A DNA stretch of 64,000 bases from Pacificispira sp965223125 (GTDB lineage: Bacteria > Pseudomonadota > Alphaproteobacteria > UBA8366 > Aestuariispiraceae): positions 1 to 64,000 of the forward strand of contig OZ244984.1 in NCBI GenBank assembly GCA_965223125.1, read 5' to 3'. Made by a program: the position numbers and the translations under genes. Below, one piece after another: positions 35,210 to 43,663 of the stretch (within the stretch, counting starts at the first letter, position 1; each line of letters opens with the position of its first letter). The notes below the pieces were generated by a model. The model had not been told where the DNA came from. It saw nothing but the letters and a program-made list of their open reading frames with translations, and did not search any database.

Positions 35210-36420
35210 CCCGTATCGCGATTGGCATGAACGAAGGTCACAATTCCAGCCGCTTCACGCAATATCCGAACCGCCTCCAATGCTTCCGCGCGAGTATCGA
35301 AGGCCCCGGCGCGGACATAGTAGAGGGTCGCACCGCTGACCCCTTCCTCCGCAACGATCCCGGCATCGGCGGCACTGGCAAGCTCCCGAACCAGCACGGC
35401 CGCATTGGCGCGGTCCCGGAATGCACCGAATTGCAGCGAATAATTCCCCGCTGGCGGCCCGATGGATCCCGGTTCAGGCGCAACAGCCGCGCGTGCGTTC
35501 CGGACCGGTTCTTCCGGCTTTGCATTCGGGAAAATGATACCCTGTGCAATGCCCGAACCCATTGCGGATGGATCGGTATCAGACGATGCCACCGGCAGAT
35601 TCGGCAATGGAGGGGTAAAGACGAGAGCCGGTACTGATGGTGTCGGATCCTGTTGCGATGTCTGACCGGTGCCTTCGGCAGCGGCGCGGGCGGATTCCGC
35701 CGCCGCAATTTCTGGCGAGGGCGGCGGTAGCAATTCCCGACCGGCCGTCGCACTGGGGACAAGCCCTTCCAAGCGACGCTCCGATTCAATTATCGGTGGC
35801 GTCTGTACCGTATCCGCAGGCAGTGTCTCCCCAGCGGCAGGTACGGAGGCAGGTACCGGGGTGGGTACGGTTGTCTGGGCCAGGGATCCGACCCCGGTCT
35901 GGATCGCAATTCCGCCGCCCTGATCCTGCTCTCCGAAAATCAGCACTGCCGACAGAAAACCGGTGATGAACACCACGAAGATCGAGAATGCACTGCCCAG
36001 AATCAGGGCTGCGACAGAACCAGGCGACAACGAGACTCCTCGCCGGGCCGTATGGGTGATCTTCGGTGCGTCCTCATAGGCATCGGGGCGATAGCTGCGT
36101 GGCTGCGGCTCCATATGCTCGAACAGCCTGGCAATGTTCAGGCGCGCATGTTCCGGCCTGCGCCATGTAGACGGTTCTGGGCGGGGCCCCTCCCCCGGAT
36201 CAACCGCCAATCCGGCACCCGAAAATCCTGCACCCGGGGCTGTATGACTTGCCGTCGAAGGGCCCGATAGCCCGGAGCTTGATGCCCCTCTGCGATCAAC
36301 CCGCGTGGCACCATAAGGGATTTCCGGACGCACGAAAGGCGCACGCGGATCGGCCTGCGCCGGAAGCCCTATTCGGGGGCCGGTCCTTCCGATCTGTCTG
36401 TTGCCGTTTCGCCCGGTCAT
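35206..36420 (-). CDS. SPOR-domain membrane protein coupled to tssJ
   Basis: 404 residues. A cytoplasmic N-terminus of about 135 residues, one membrane helix around 139-165 (VAALILGSAFSIFVVFITGFLSAVLIFG), a Pro/Ala-rich periplasmic linker, and a C-terminal SPOR domain (about 330-402): NYSLQFGAFRDRANAAVLVREL, then LYYVRAGAFDTRAEALEAVRIL. SPOR domains bind denuded septal glycan. Since TssL here lacks a peptidoglycan-binding domain, this protein may provide cell-wall contact or septal targeting for the secretion machine. That is inference; the ATGA overlap with tssJ shows linkage. Confidence 0.85.
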   Translation of the reverse strand: MTGRNGNRQIGRTGPRIGLPAQADPRAPFVRPEIPYGATRVDRRGASSSGLSGPSTASHTAPGAGFSGAGLAVDPGEGPRPEPSTWRRPEHARLNIARLFEHMEPQPRSYRPDAYEDAPKITHTARRGVSLSPGSVAALILGSAFSIFVVFITGFLSAVLIFGEQDQGGGIAIQTGVGSLAQTTVPTPVPASVPAAGETLPADTVQTPPIIESERRLEGLVPSATAGRELLPPPSPEIAAAESARAAAEGTGQTSQQDPTPSVPALVFTPPLPNLPVASSDTDPSAMGSGIAQGIIFPNAKPEEPVRNARAAVAPEPGSIGPPAGNYSLQFGAFRDRANAAVLVRELASAADAGIVAEEGVSGATLYYVRAGAFDTRAEALEAVRILREAAGIVTFVHANRDTG

Positions 36421-36719
36421 GGATGACCCTTTGGTTCATGTAAACACAGCATCCCAATATCTTGTGGCCTAAAATGCACACTCTTCCAGATATTGATATC
36501 ACACCAAGTATTGTAGCACCTGCTGGATTCAAGGATCAAGAAAGGAAATGCAAGAAAAAACAAGTATTTAAGGATCAATATATAGTGTTTGGTTTAACCT
36601 GATCCACAGGATAGGCGATACGTAAAATGGCATCAAAAAGAACAAAATAGAGTCGAACTGGACTTGCGAAGACATGCCCCATTTGACCTGTGATTACTTG
36701 CAACGGACTGTACGGATTC
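36421..36719. other. AT-rich non-coding gap upstream of the SPOR-tssJ gene block
   Basis: 299 bases, markedly more AT-rich than the surrounding genes (for example around 36535-36600), between the SPOR gene and the PAAR gene on the minus strand. No ORF of substance is present. It is a good place for a secondary promoter for the SPOR-tssJ-K-L-M-A block, although no specific -35/-10 or operator could be fixed. Confidence 0.45.
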
Positions 36720-37013
36720 CTATGCAAGAAGCACAGTTGGCATGGGGACAACGATGCTGCCACCATGGGCGCACATATCCCCGATGCGCGACATCGGCAA
36801 CCCACCGGCCAACACTGTCGGGGAGCCAAGCGCGACCGTATCGGGCGGCCCGACGCAAACCGCCATGCATCCAGGCCCGATGGCGGGCATGCCACCCACC
36901 AGCACGGTCGGGCAGGAGGGGGAGACGACCGGTCCCCCGACATGCGGGATTCCCGGCGGCGTCACCATCGGGCATACATGCATCGCTGTCAGTGTTGCCG
37001 CAGGCATTCCCAT
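36720..37013 (-). CDS. PAAR-repeat T6SS spike-tip protein
   Basis: 97 residues. It sharpens the VgrG spike and can carry effectors. The sequence is built from PAAR-type units: MHVCPMVTPPGIPHVGGPVV, CPTVLVGGMPAIGPGCMAVCVGPPD, GSPTVLAGGLPMSRIGDMCAHGG and VVPMPTVLLA, with His/Cys residues for zinc. There is no C-terminal toxin extension, so effectors must be separate. AGGAAG lies 7 bases before the ATG. The opposite strand also holds a 98-codon open frame (36742-37038), an antisense shadow. First gene after the signalling cassette. Confidence 0.9.
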   Translation of the reverse strand: MGMPAATLTAMHVCPMVTPPGIPHVGGPVVSPSCPTVLVGGMPAIGPGCMAVCVGPPDTVALGSPTVLAGGLPMSRIGDMCAHGGSIVVPMPTVLLA

Positions 37014-37071
37014 CGCCGTCTTCCTATTCGATCCTTGACTGTCGGATCTTGTCTCTCAGTCCGCAACAGGC

Positions 37072-37093
37072 ATGGCAATCAGCCGATTGCCAT
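37072..37093. promoter_or_regulatory. 9-bp inverted repeat between the hybrid kinase and PAAR genes
   Basis: ATGGCAATC and GATTGCCAT are perfect reverse complements with a 4-base centre (AGCC). It lies in the 104-base gap on the minus strand, 59 bases before the PAAR start. No T-run follows on the minus strand, so it resembles an operator or a processing hairpin more than a rho-independent terminator. Confidence 0.45.
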
Positions 37094-37117
37094 AATCTGC
37101 ATCAGATGGTGCTTTCC

Positions 37118-38227
37118 CTACCGCTTCGGAACCAGCGATATGTGAAACACGGTACCGCCTCCTGCATTCGACTCGCACCAGATCGATCCATCATGTCGTT
37201 CGGCGATCCGGCGACAGGTGGCAAGACCGATACCGCTTCCCTCTATATCAGAATTCTGATCGACGCGGTGAAACATCTCGAATATCCGCACACGCTGGTC
37301 CGCCGGAATACCCCGCCCGTTATCCGCCACGGATATGAGAACCTCGTCCCCATTCTCCGCGACCCTGACGGCGATCCTGGGCTTTTGCTCCCCCCGATAC
37401 TTAAGCGCATTGGAAACAAGGTTCTGCATAAGCAGCAGCAGCAATCCACGGTCCCCGATCACGCTTGGTGCCGTGTCGGGAAGCGACAGCGTGGCCCCCG
37501 CCACCACCAGTTGCCCCGCCATAAGCTTCCGCGTTTCCTCAAATACATCGGTCAGAGGCACCGCTGCGGAAAAGGCGCGATTCTGATCCACCATGGAAAA
37601 CTGGAACAATCCCTGGATCATGCGATCCATTCGATCAATCCCTTCGACGATATTGTCGATATAGGATGCTTTCTTTGCCGGATCCAGATCCGGCATGCAT
37701 TGCAGCATCTGGCTGTAACCCTTCACATAGTTGATCGACCCGCGCAGGTCATGCGACAGGCGGGCTGCGAACTGGGCAAGATCGGCATTGCTGCGCTCCA
37801 GCGCGACATGATAGCGATGCAACTGTTGCTCGATGCGGAAACGCTCCATCGCCGCGCCGACCGAACGCCGGATCGACGCCGTGGAAAGTTTGTCCTTCGT
37901 CAGATAATCCGACGCGCCGAGACGGACGGTATCAGCGGCAATCGCTTCCGAACCGTTCCCGGTAATGACGATGATCGGCGGGCGTATCTTGCCACCAAAT
38001 CCTTTCAGCTTGCCCAGGATTTCAAGCCCCAAACCGTCCGGTAATCGATAGTCAAGGATCAGACAATCGGGTTCGCCAACCTGACAGGCACCGATAGCCT
38101 CCGACCCTGACGCGGCTTCGCGAACGGATGCCGTCATGCCGCCCGTCAGAGTAACCCCTTCCAGGCTTCTGCGGATCAATTCCCGGTCTGCCGGGGAATC
38201 GTCCACCACCAAAACATCAAGCATCAC
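37118..38227 (-). CDS. Receiver domain-histidine kinase hybrid
   Basis: 369 residues. Order is receiver first, kinase second. Residues 1-125 form a receiver (DVLVVDDSPADRELIRRSL, LILDYRLPDGLGLEIL with phospho-acceptor Asp, IIVITGNGSE, SDYLTKDKLS). Then a HisKA domain with H-box FAARLSHDLRGSINYVKGYSQML and an HATPase with NLVSNALKYRGE, ADNGRGIPAD and GIGLATCRRIAERHDGSI. The protein is cytosolic. Such proteins take phosphoryl signals from a partner and often act as phytochrome-type relay kinases. It forms a co-directional trio with the two genes upstream (30-base gap). Confidence 0.9.
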   Translation of the reverse strand: MMLDVLVVDDSPADRELIRRSLEGVTLTGGMTASVREAASGSEAIGACQVGEPDCLILDYRLPDGLGLEILGKLKGFGGKIRPPIIVITGNGSEAIAADTVRLGASDYLTKDKLSTASIRRSVGAAMERFRIEQQLHRYHVALERSNADLAQFAARLSHDLRGSINYVKGYSQMLQCMPDLDPAKKASYIDNIVEGIDRMDRMIQGLFQFSMVDQNRAFSAAVPLTDVFEETRKLMAGQLVVAGATLSLPDTAPSVIGDRGLLLLLMQNLVSNALKYRGEQKPRIAVRVAENGDEVLISVADNGRGIPADQRVRIFEMFHRVDQNSDIEGSGIGLATCRRIAERHDGSIWCESNAGGGTVFHISLVPKR

Positions 38228-38257
38228 CGCCAGGTTTCCTTCATATCGGGGCGTCCC

Positions 38258-38683
38258 TCAACTGGGCAGTTCCGCGATCTCCCCCCAGAATTTCACCAGT
38301 CCGCGCATGGTCTGAACCAGCGCGTCGAAATCCGAAGGCTTCGTCACGTAACTGTTTGCCCCCCCGGCATAGGCTTTCATTATATCACTCTGGGAACGGG
38401 AACTAGAAAAAATAATAATCGGAATGTATTGAATCTTCTGATTGCGGATAAGCCTGTCGAGAACGGCAAAGCCATCCATATCGGGCAGGCTGATGTCGAG
38501 AAGCACCATATCGGGAAGTATTCCGGCCTCACCATCCGCCTGCGCCTCCAGCGTGGCGACCGCATCCGAACCACAGGTCGATGATTCCAGTACCGTCACC
38601 ATATCGACGCGATTGAGCGCACGGGACACCGATTCTACGTCGATGGGATTGTCGTCGATCAAAAGCAGGCGAAGTCCCGACAT
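38258..38683 (-). CDS. Single-domain response regulator (Rcp1-like)
   Basis: 141 residues starting at ATG 38683, with GGGAGA upstream. A receiver domain only: RLLLIDDNPIDVESVSRALNRV with acidic pair, DMVLLDISLPDMDGFAVLDRL with the phospho-acceptor Asp, IPIIIFSSSRSQSDI and YVTKPSDFDALVQTM with the Lys. The DDNPxDxE.xxRAL pattern and the DISLPDMDG stretch resemble Rcp1, the partner of bacterial phytochrome-type kinases. Its gene lies 34 bases after the membrane kinase stop, so it is very likely that kinase's direct target. Confidence 0.9.
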   Translation of the reverse strand: MSGLRLLLIDDNPIDVESVSRALNRVDMVTVLESSTCGSDAVATLEAQADGEAGILPDMVLLDISLPDMDGFAVLDRLIRNQKIQYIPIIIFSSSRSQSDIMKAYAGGANSYVTKPSDFDALVQTMRGLVKFWGEIAELPS

Positions 38684-38717
38684 CGTGTTTTCTCCCAACA
38701 CCACGCATTCCAGAATC

Positions 38718-40418
38718 CTACTGGTCCTGATCCAGGGTGAAATAAAACACCGAACCACCTCCCTGACGGGCCGACGTCCAGATCAATCCCCCATGCCGCT
38801 CGACAATCCGCTTTGCGATGCTGAGGCCGACACCATGGGAATCACTGCTATCCGCATTTCTGTCCAACCGCCGAAAGACGGTAAACACGTCCAGCCATGC
38901 CTCCTCCGGAATGCCGATGCCATTATCGGAAACAAAAAAGACAGGTCCGATATCCGGCTTCAACGCGCCCGGCCGATGCGGAACCGGCAAATCCGAAACT
39001 GACCTGTACCACCCAACAGACAGGCGCTTGTCCGGTGAATTGTTATACTTAACGCCATTCGAAATCAGATTGAGATAGAGCTGCTGAATCTGGTCCGGAT
39101 CAACCCGACAGGCGGGCATGGTCGCATCCACCTCAACCACCGCACTCCGGCTGTTAAGGTAACTGCCCAGAGTTTCGACCGCAAGCCCCGCACATTCGGC
39201 AAGCCGAATACGACTGGCCGGGTTCCAGTGCCGCCCGCTCTTGGCCAGTCGATACAAGGAATCAATCATTCCCTGCAGGCGAGTCGCCATTTTGCGAATA
39301 TCGATCAGTCGACTGCGAACATCATCAGGCAGGTCGTCCGGATGATCCTCCATCGCAAATGTCGCATAATGGGATATCCCGCGCAGCGGCTCCTTCAGAT
39401 CATGCGAAGCGGTATGTGCGAAGGCATCAAGTTCCGTATTGCTGATCTCAAGCTGGCGCGCATATTCGGCCTGCTCCTGCTGCGCACGCTCTCGCATCGC
39501 CATTTCCTCGACAAGCTGACGATTCAGTTGGACCAGATCGGCATGGGCCTGTTTGATCGGCGTGACGTCCATCGCCATCCCGCCGACCGCGATCACCTCC
39601 CCTACCTCCGACAGGATCGGAAATTTGGTGGTCAGGACAGTCCGTTGCCCAGTCGGCGCATCCACCGCTTCCTCGAAAGAGGCCGGTTCCCCCTTCATCA
39701 TGACTTCCCGGTCCTTGCGCAGAAAAAAGTCCGCCTTGCTGGCCGGGAAAACATCATGATCGGTGCGCCCGACGACATCATGTCGGGATAGGGCCGATAC
39801 CTTTTCCCATTCGCCATTGACGATCAGGTACCGGTTGTCGACGCCCTTGACCCAGATCGGCGAACCGGCATTTCCGATGATGGATTCGAGGAAACGAGTC
39901 TGCTGGCGAAGTTGCTGGTTAACGATTTCCAGTTCCGCCGTCCGTTCCTCCACCCGTCGCTCCAGTTCGTCCCGTGCCTGCCGCAGGCTGCGGTCTGCCT
40001 CACGACGGACCAGGATTTCCGATTCCAGCGCCGCATTCGCTTCACGCAAATCGGCGGGTGATGGCAGGGCCAGAGCCTTAGGCATGATATACCAGATCAT
40101 GATGGCGGTCAGGACGGAAGCCAAAGCCGTCATTAACTTGACCGTCGCCTGAATGCCATAGATCGGATACCAGGTTGTCACCAGACTGGTGACATGGGTA
40201 ACCCCACACCAGAAAATGAACAGGATGAACAGATTGGCAATCCAGCGAAACTCGATCTCCGGGCGTTCCTTGATAAAATAGAGGATCGCCAGCGGGATCG
40301 AGAAATAGGACAGTGCGATCACCGCATCCGCCCCGACATGCGTGGCAATCAGGCTCGGATCCTCGGCATAGCACACCGCATGGGGCAGATAATGATTCAG
40401 GGAGAAAAATGAAAACAT
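38718..40418 (-). CDS. Sensor histidine kinase with ethylene-receptor-like membrane domain
   Basis: 566 residues from ATG 40418 (an in-frame TTG at 40472 is possible). Three hydrophobic helices at about 24-48, 58-80 and 88-112 read like the ethylene-binding domain of plant ETR1 and cyanobacterial SynEtr1: DAVIALSYFSIPLAILYF, then FIFWCGVTHVTSLV and TALASVLTAI. Asp31, Tyr38, Cys71 and His75 align without gaps, at a constant offset of 6, to ETR1 Asp25, Tyr32, Cys65 and His69; Cys65 and His69 hold Cu(I) in ETR1. Then come a coiled coil, a PAS domain (about 165-285), a coiled coil, HisKA (AFAHTASHDLKEPLRGISHY) and HATPase (LYLNLISNGVKYNN, SDNGIGIP, GVGLSIAKRIVERHGG). It lies between a MORN-repeat gene and its likely response regulator, inside the T6SS locus. 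Ligand binding is inferred from residues only. Confidence 0.88.
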   Translation of the reverse strand: MFSFFSLNHYLPHAVCYAEDPSLIATHVGADAVIALSYFSIPLAILYFIKERPEIEFRWIANLFILFIFWCGVTHVTSLVTTWYPIYGIQATVKLMTALASVLTAIMIWYIMPKALALPSPADLREANAALESEILVRREADRSLRQARDELERRVEERTAELEIVNQQLRQQTRFLESIIGNAGSPIWVKGVDNRYLIVNGEWEKVSALSRHDVVGRTDHDVFPASKADFFLRKDREVMMKGEPASFEEAVDAPTGQRTVLTTKFPILSEVGEVIAVGGMAMDVTPIKQAHADLVQLNRQLVEEMAMRERAQQEQAEYARQLEISNTELDAFAHTASHDLKEPLRGISHYATFAMEDHPDDLPDDVRSRLIDIRKMATRLQGMIDSLYRLAKSGRHWNPASRIRLAECAGLAVETLGSYLNSRSAVVEVDATMPACRVDPDQIQQLYLNLISNGVKYNNSPDKRLSVGWYRSVSDLPVPHRPGALKPDIGPVFFVSDNGIGIPEEAWLDVFTVFRRLDRNADSSDSHGVGLSIAKRIVERHGGLIWTSARQGGGSVFYFTLDQDQ

Positions 40419-40498
40419 CGCAGCACCGATCCGTGCGTTGTTAAATGTCGGTGCAAGACTATCAGCGATCAAATATTAATGAATGCTTAATACTACCG

Positions 40499-41395
40499 TT
40501 ATTCCTCTGGCGGATCACCCTTTTCACGGTGGCCGAAACGGGTTTTCTCCAGTTTTGGCCCCACCGGTTCACCGTCCCGGAATTCCTGTCGATTGGACTC
40601 TTTCGATTTATGGGTGTATTCCACAACCCAGCCGTCAAGCTTGTCCTGAACAAAGGGACTTTCCTTCAGAACCGTTCCGTTCGGCATGGAATCCACGGCA
40701 ACCCCGTGCAACTTGCCTTTCACGAAGGTTTCCCGGCGCACGACATTGCCGTCCAGATCATAATACCGCGCCTCACCATGCTTCAGGCCATCCCTGTAAG
40801 GTATCCGCGCCATCGGTTTGTTGACAGGCGAATAGGTGGTCAGCCAGCCGTTCTGGATATCGCCCTTGAATTCGATCTCCATCAGGCGGCGGCCCTTTTC
40901 ATAATAGACCGATATCCCCTCCTTCCGCCCCCAGACGAAAGGAACCGTCTGCTGTATTTCGCCCTGCTCATCGAAGAAAACCGTTTCGCCATGGACATAT
41001 CCATCAACATAGATGGTGCGCTGCTTCAACAGGCCATTGGCATGGAATTCTGATGGACCGTTCAGGACACCATTGCTGAAATGGTGCCGGGTGCCGACAC
41101 GTCCCTGATCATATTCGATATATTCACCATGCAACCGTCCCTTTCGATGACTGGAAAGTTGCGTCACTTCCCCATCACGATAGAACCTGTTCTCGCCATG
41201 CAGCAGGCCATCCCGGAAATGACCGACCTGCACCAGTTCGCCGTCCTGATAGAACCGGGCTTCGCCATCCAGTTTCCCATTCGCAATGGTATATTCTGAA
41301 CGGATCAGACCATCCGCATCTCGGTCGATATAGATGCCGTCCTTCGGGCGCGGTCTTGCCTTGACGGGTTTTTCCGGCGCTGTGGGATCGCTCAT
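40499..41395 (-). CDS. MORN/YwqK-like repeat protein beside vgrG
   Basis: 298 residues, no signal peptide or membrane helix. About ten degenerate repeats of 22-24 residues of the form G-x-L-x-G-E-x-x-x-Y-x-x-G: NGKLDGEARFYQDGEL, DGLLHGENRFYRDGEV, KGRLHGEYIEYDQG, NGVLNGPSEFHANGLL, DGYVHGETVFFDEQGE, DGLKHGEARYYDLDGN. These are MORN-variant repeats as in YwqK-type proteins, often reported as antitoxin or immunity-like. It starts 12 bases after vgrG's stop, so it is co-expressed with the spike. Roles as VgrG adaptor, immunity protein or cargo cannot be separated by sequence. Confidence 0.8.
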   Translation of the reverse strand: MSDPTAPEKPVKARPRPKDGIYIDRDADGLIRSEYTIANGKLDGEARFYQDGELVQVGHFRDGLLHGENRFYRDGEVTQLSSHRKGRLHGEYIEYDQGRVGTRHHFSNGVLNGPSEFHANGLLKQRTIYVDGYVHGETVFFDEQGEIQQTVPFVWGRKEGISVYYEKGRRLMEIEFKGDIQNGWLTTYSPVNKPMARIPYRDGLKHGEARYYDLDGNVVRRETFVKGKLHGVAVDSMPNGTVLKESPFVQDKLDGWVVEYTHKSKESNRQEFRDGEPVGPKLEKTRFGHREKGDPPEE

Positions 41396-41407
41396 CGCCG
41401 CTGGTCC

Positions 41408-43543
41408 CTAGTTGATCTTCGCGATGGCGCCCTGCACCACCGCCATGACGCCACCCTTGAAATTGCCGGTCAGCCCACCCTCATAGGTTCCAGTCAGGCC
41501 ACCCTTGGCATCCAGCGTCATGCCGCCTTCCTGCTTGATGCTCATACCGCCTTTCATGGTCATCGACATCCCGGCCTCGGCCTCTGTCGTCATGCCCGAT
41601 TTCAGCACCAGCTTCATTCCGGCATCGTCAGTGACGTTCATCCCCCCCTTGTTGGTGATGTTCATGTCCGCCTTGTTATCCATGTTCATACCAGCGGTAT
41701 TGGCAATATTCTGCCCGGCCGTCGTCTCATGGTTCATGCCCGCATCATTGGTGATGCTCTGCCCGGCGGTCGTATCGATGTTCTTGCCCGCCTTGACGGT
41801 GATATTGCCATCCACCTCCACCGTCATGTTGCCGGATACCTTCAGGACATAATCGCCGGTCACAGTATGGGTGAAACCGTCGCCGGTCTTGTGTTCCTGA
41901 TGGCCATCGACCGTTAGTTTCCGGTCGGTCTTGACGTGATGCGTCTCGTTACCGGTCTGAACATCGAAGAAACGGTTGCCCTTCTCGATTGTGACGGTAT
42001 CGTCCGAGTCCTTGATCGTCGTCGTGCGCTCGTTCTCGACAACGGAATTCCAGTCCTTCTGGGCATGAAGATAGATTTCCTCCTCACCCGCCAGATCCTC
42101 GAAGCGGAATTCGTTGAAGCCATTGCCGCCCTTGGAGGAGTTCGACTTCATTGTCGCCTTGGTCTGGTCATCCGGCAGGGTATAGGGCTGAACCTGCTCA
42201 CCGTTATAGACACAGCCGGTGATCAGCGGGCGGTCCGGATCCCCTTCCAGGAAGGTCACCACGACCTCCATCCCGATCCGCGGCAGAAACCATGTCCCCC
42301 AGCTCTTGCCCGCCCAACCCTGGGCCACGCGGACCCAGCAGGAGGTATTCTCATCCTTTTTGCCCTCGCGGTCCCAATGGAACTGGACCTTTACGCGCCC
42401 GAATTCGTCGGTCCAGATTTCCTCTCCCGCCTTGCCAGTGACAACGGCGGTCTGGGTGCCGTGGATGCGCGGGCGGCGAGTCTTGCGGGATGGACGGAAA
42501 GCCAGATCCTTCGGAAAGGCGCTGAAGGAATTCTCATAGCGATCCTCATCAGCGCGGATCGAGACCTCGCCCAATACATATTCCGCATTCATCGAGGCCC
42601 GCCCGTGCCACATCAACTCGAAACTGTAGCCCGCGATGAAGGGCTTCATGGAAGACCGTCCGTCGAGCGACTTGGAGAGTGCCTCGAATTCCTGCATTCG
42701 AATGCTGGCGCGGGTATCGCCGGAGCTCTTCACCATATAGCCGCCGGGATATTCATAGACTTCCATATCCGACCCCGTCCCGTCCCCGTCGGCACTGGTC
42801 AGCAATTCGGTGGAGGGCTGCTCGAAATTGTAATCCTCACTGGCATAGTGATCCGTCACCACGCGCTCGCAATAGGCAAGCTGGAGGATCGCATCCTCAT
42901 CCTCGCGGCCCTGCTGCGCTGTCGGACGATAGGCAGCAACATTGATGCCGGGGCAGAGCGCGTGAGCATCGGCATCGTCAGCAAAGACCAGCGTATGCTT
43001 GCCGTCCTCATGGCGATGGAACCAGAAGATCCCCTCATCCTCCATCAACCGGTTCAGGAAGTCATAGACGGTCTCGTTATACTGAACGCAATAAACCCGC
43101 GCCTCATAGGCCGAGGTCGTCTCCAGCGCGAAATCGGTAACCCCAATCGCTCCCAGCACCTGTTCGATGATGTCGGTCACCGACATGTCCTGGAAAATCC
43201 GGCAATCGACCTTGCGCGTGCCAAGCCAGAATTTGGGCCGGATCACCGCGCGATAGATCCACAGGCGCGGATCGGAATCATGCTGCGAGAAATCCGTCAC
43301 CAGCCCGTCGATATACCGCACCGTCTCTCCATCAGCGGAGCGGACCGAGACCGTCACCGTCTTGCCGACAATGGCGGTGAAATCAACTTCCGGTTCCTCG
43401 GAAAGCATTTCCAATTCGTAGCGGAACAGCCCCGATATCGACTCCACTCCCCGCACCGCCCGCAGGATCAACACATCGTCCCCCAGTGGCGTCGTCACCG
43501 AGAGATATCGGTTTTCCTGAGAAAAGCCGAGCGGATCAGCCAT
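41408..43543 (-). CDS. vgrG: T6SS spike protein VgrG (TssI)
   Basis: 711 residues from ATG 43543; the frame runs on to 43621 without a better start. Forms the trimeric puncturing spike. gp27-like head: ENRYLSVTTPLGDDVLILRAVRGVESISGLFRYELEMLSE. The gp5-like OB region contains GEEIWTDEFGRVKVQFHWDREG and SCWVRVAQGWAGKSWGTWFLPRIGMEVVVTFLEGDPDRPLITGCVYN. The C-terminal needle (about 561-711) is made of octapeptide repeats. No extra catalytic domain follows the needle, so this VgrG is not an evolved one. Confidence 0.96.
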   Translation of the reverse strand: MADPLGFSQENRYLSVTTPLGDDVLILRAVRGVESISGLFRYELEMLSEEPEVDFTAIVGKTVTVSVRSADGETVRYIDGLVTDFSQHDSDPRLWIYRAVIRPKFWLGTRKVDCRIFQDMSVTDIIEQVLGAIGVTDFALETTSAYEARVYCVQYNETVYDFLNRLMEDEGIFWFHRHEDGKHTLVFADDADAHALCPGINVAAYRPTAQQGREDEDAILQLAYCERVVTDHYASEDYNFEQPSTELLTSADGDGTGSDMEVYEYPGGYMVKSSGDTRASIRMQEFEALSKSLDGRSSMKPFIAGYSFELMWHGRASMNAEYVLGEVSIRADEDRYENSFSAFPKDLAFRPSRKTRRPRIHGTQTAVVTGKAGEEIWTDEFGRVKVQFHWDREGKKDENTSCWVRVAQGWAGKSWGTWFLPRIGMEVVVTFLEGDPDRPLITGCVYNGEQVQPYTLPDDQTKATMKSNSSKGGNGFNEFRFEDLAGEEEIYLHAQKDWNSVVENERTTTIKDSDDTVTIEKGNRFFDVQTGNETHHVKTDRKLTVDGHQEHKTGDGFTHTVTGDYVLKVSGNMTVEVDGNITVKAGKNIDTTAGQSITNDAGMNHETTAGQNIANTAGMNMDNKADMNITNKGGMNVTDDAGMKLVLKSGMTTEAEAGMSMTMKGGMSIKQEGGMTLDAKGGLTGTYEGGLTGNFKGGVMAVVQGAIAKIN
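41411..41863 (-). repeat. Octapeptide repeat array in the VgrG needle
   Basis: The last 151 residues of VgrG read as about 19 units of 8 residues. The first are gp5-type (VTGDYVLK, VSGNMTVE, VDGNITVK, AGKNIDTT) and later ones drift to A/G-G-M-x-x-x-x-x (AGMNMDNK, GGMNVTDD, AGMSMTMK, GGMSIKQE, GGMTLDAK, GGLTGTYE). This periodicity is that of a triple-stranded beta-helix needle. The Met-rich GGM version is unusual. Confidence 0.85.
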
Positions 43544-43663
43544 GAAAAACGATCCTTGATATTGTGCAGTCAGGCGGGGGTGACGGTGAGGAGATACGAC
43601 CGGCCGTGCCCCCTCCCCCACTCAAGGGGAGAAGCACTTGAACGGGGCGATATGCAAACACGT

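Noticed and set aside
36742..37038. 98-codon plus-strand frame resembling a PAAR-like Gly/Pro-rich protein
   Set aside because: It is the antisense of the PAAR gene; the minus-strand product shows proper PAAR units, His/Cys residues and a ribosome site.
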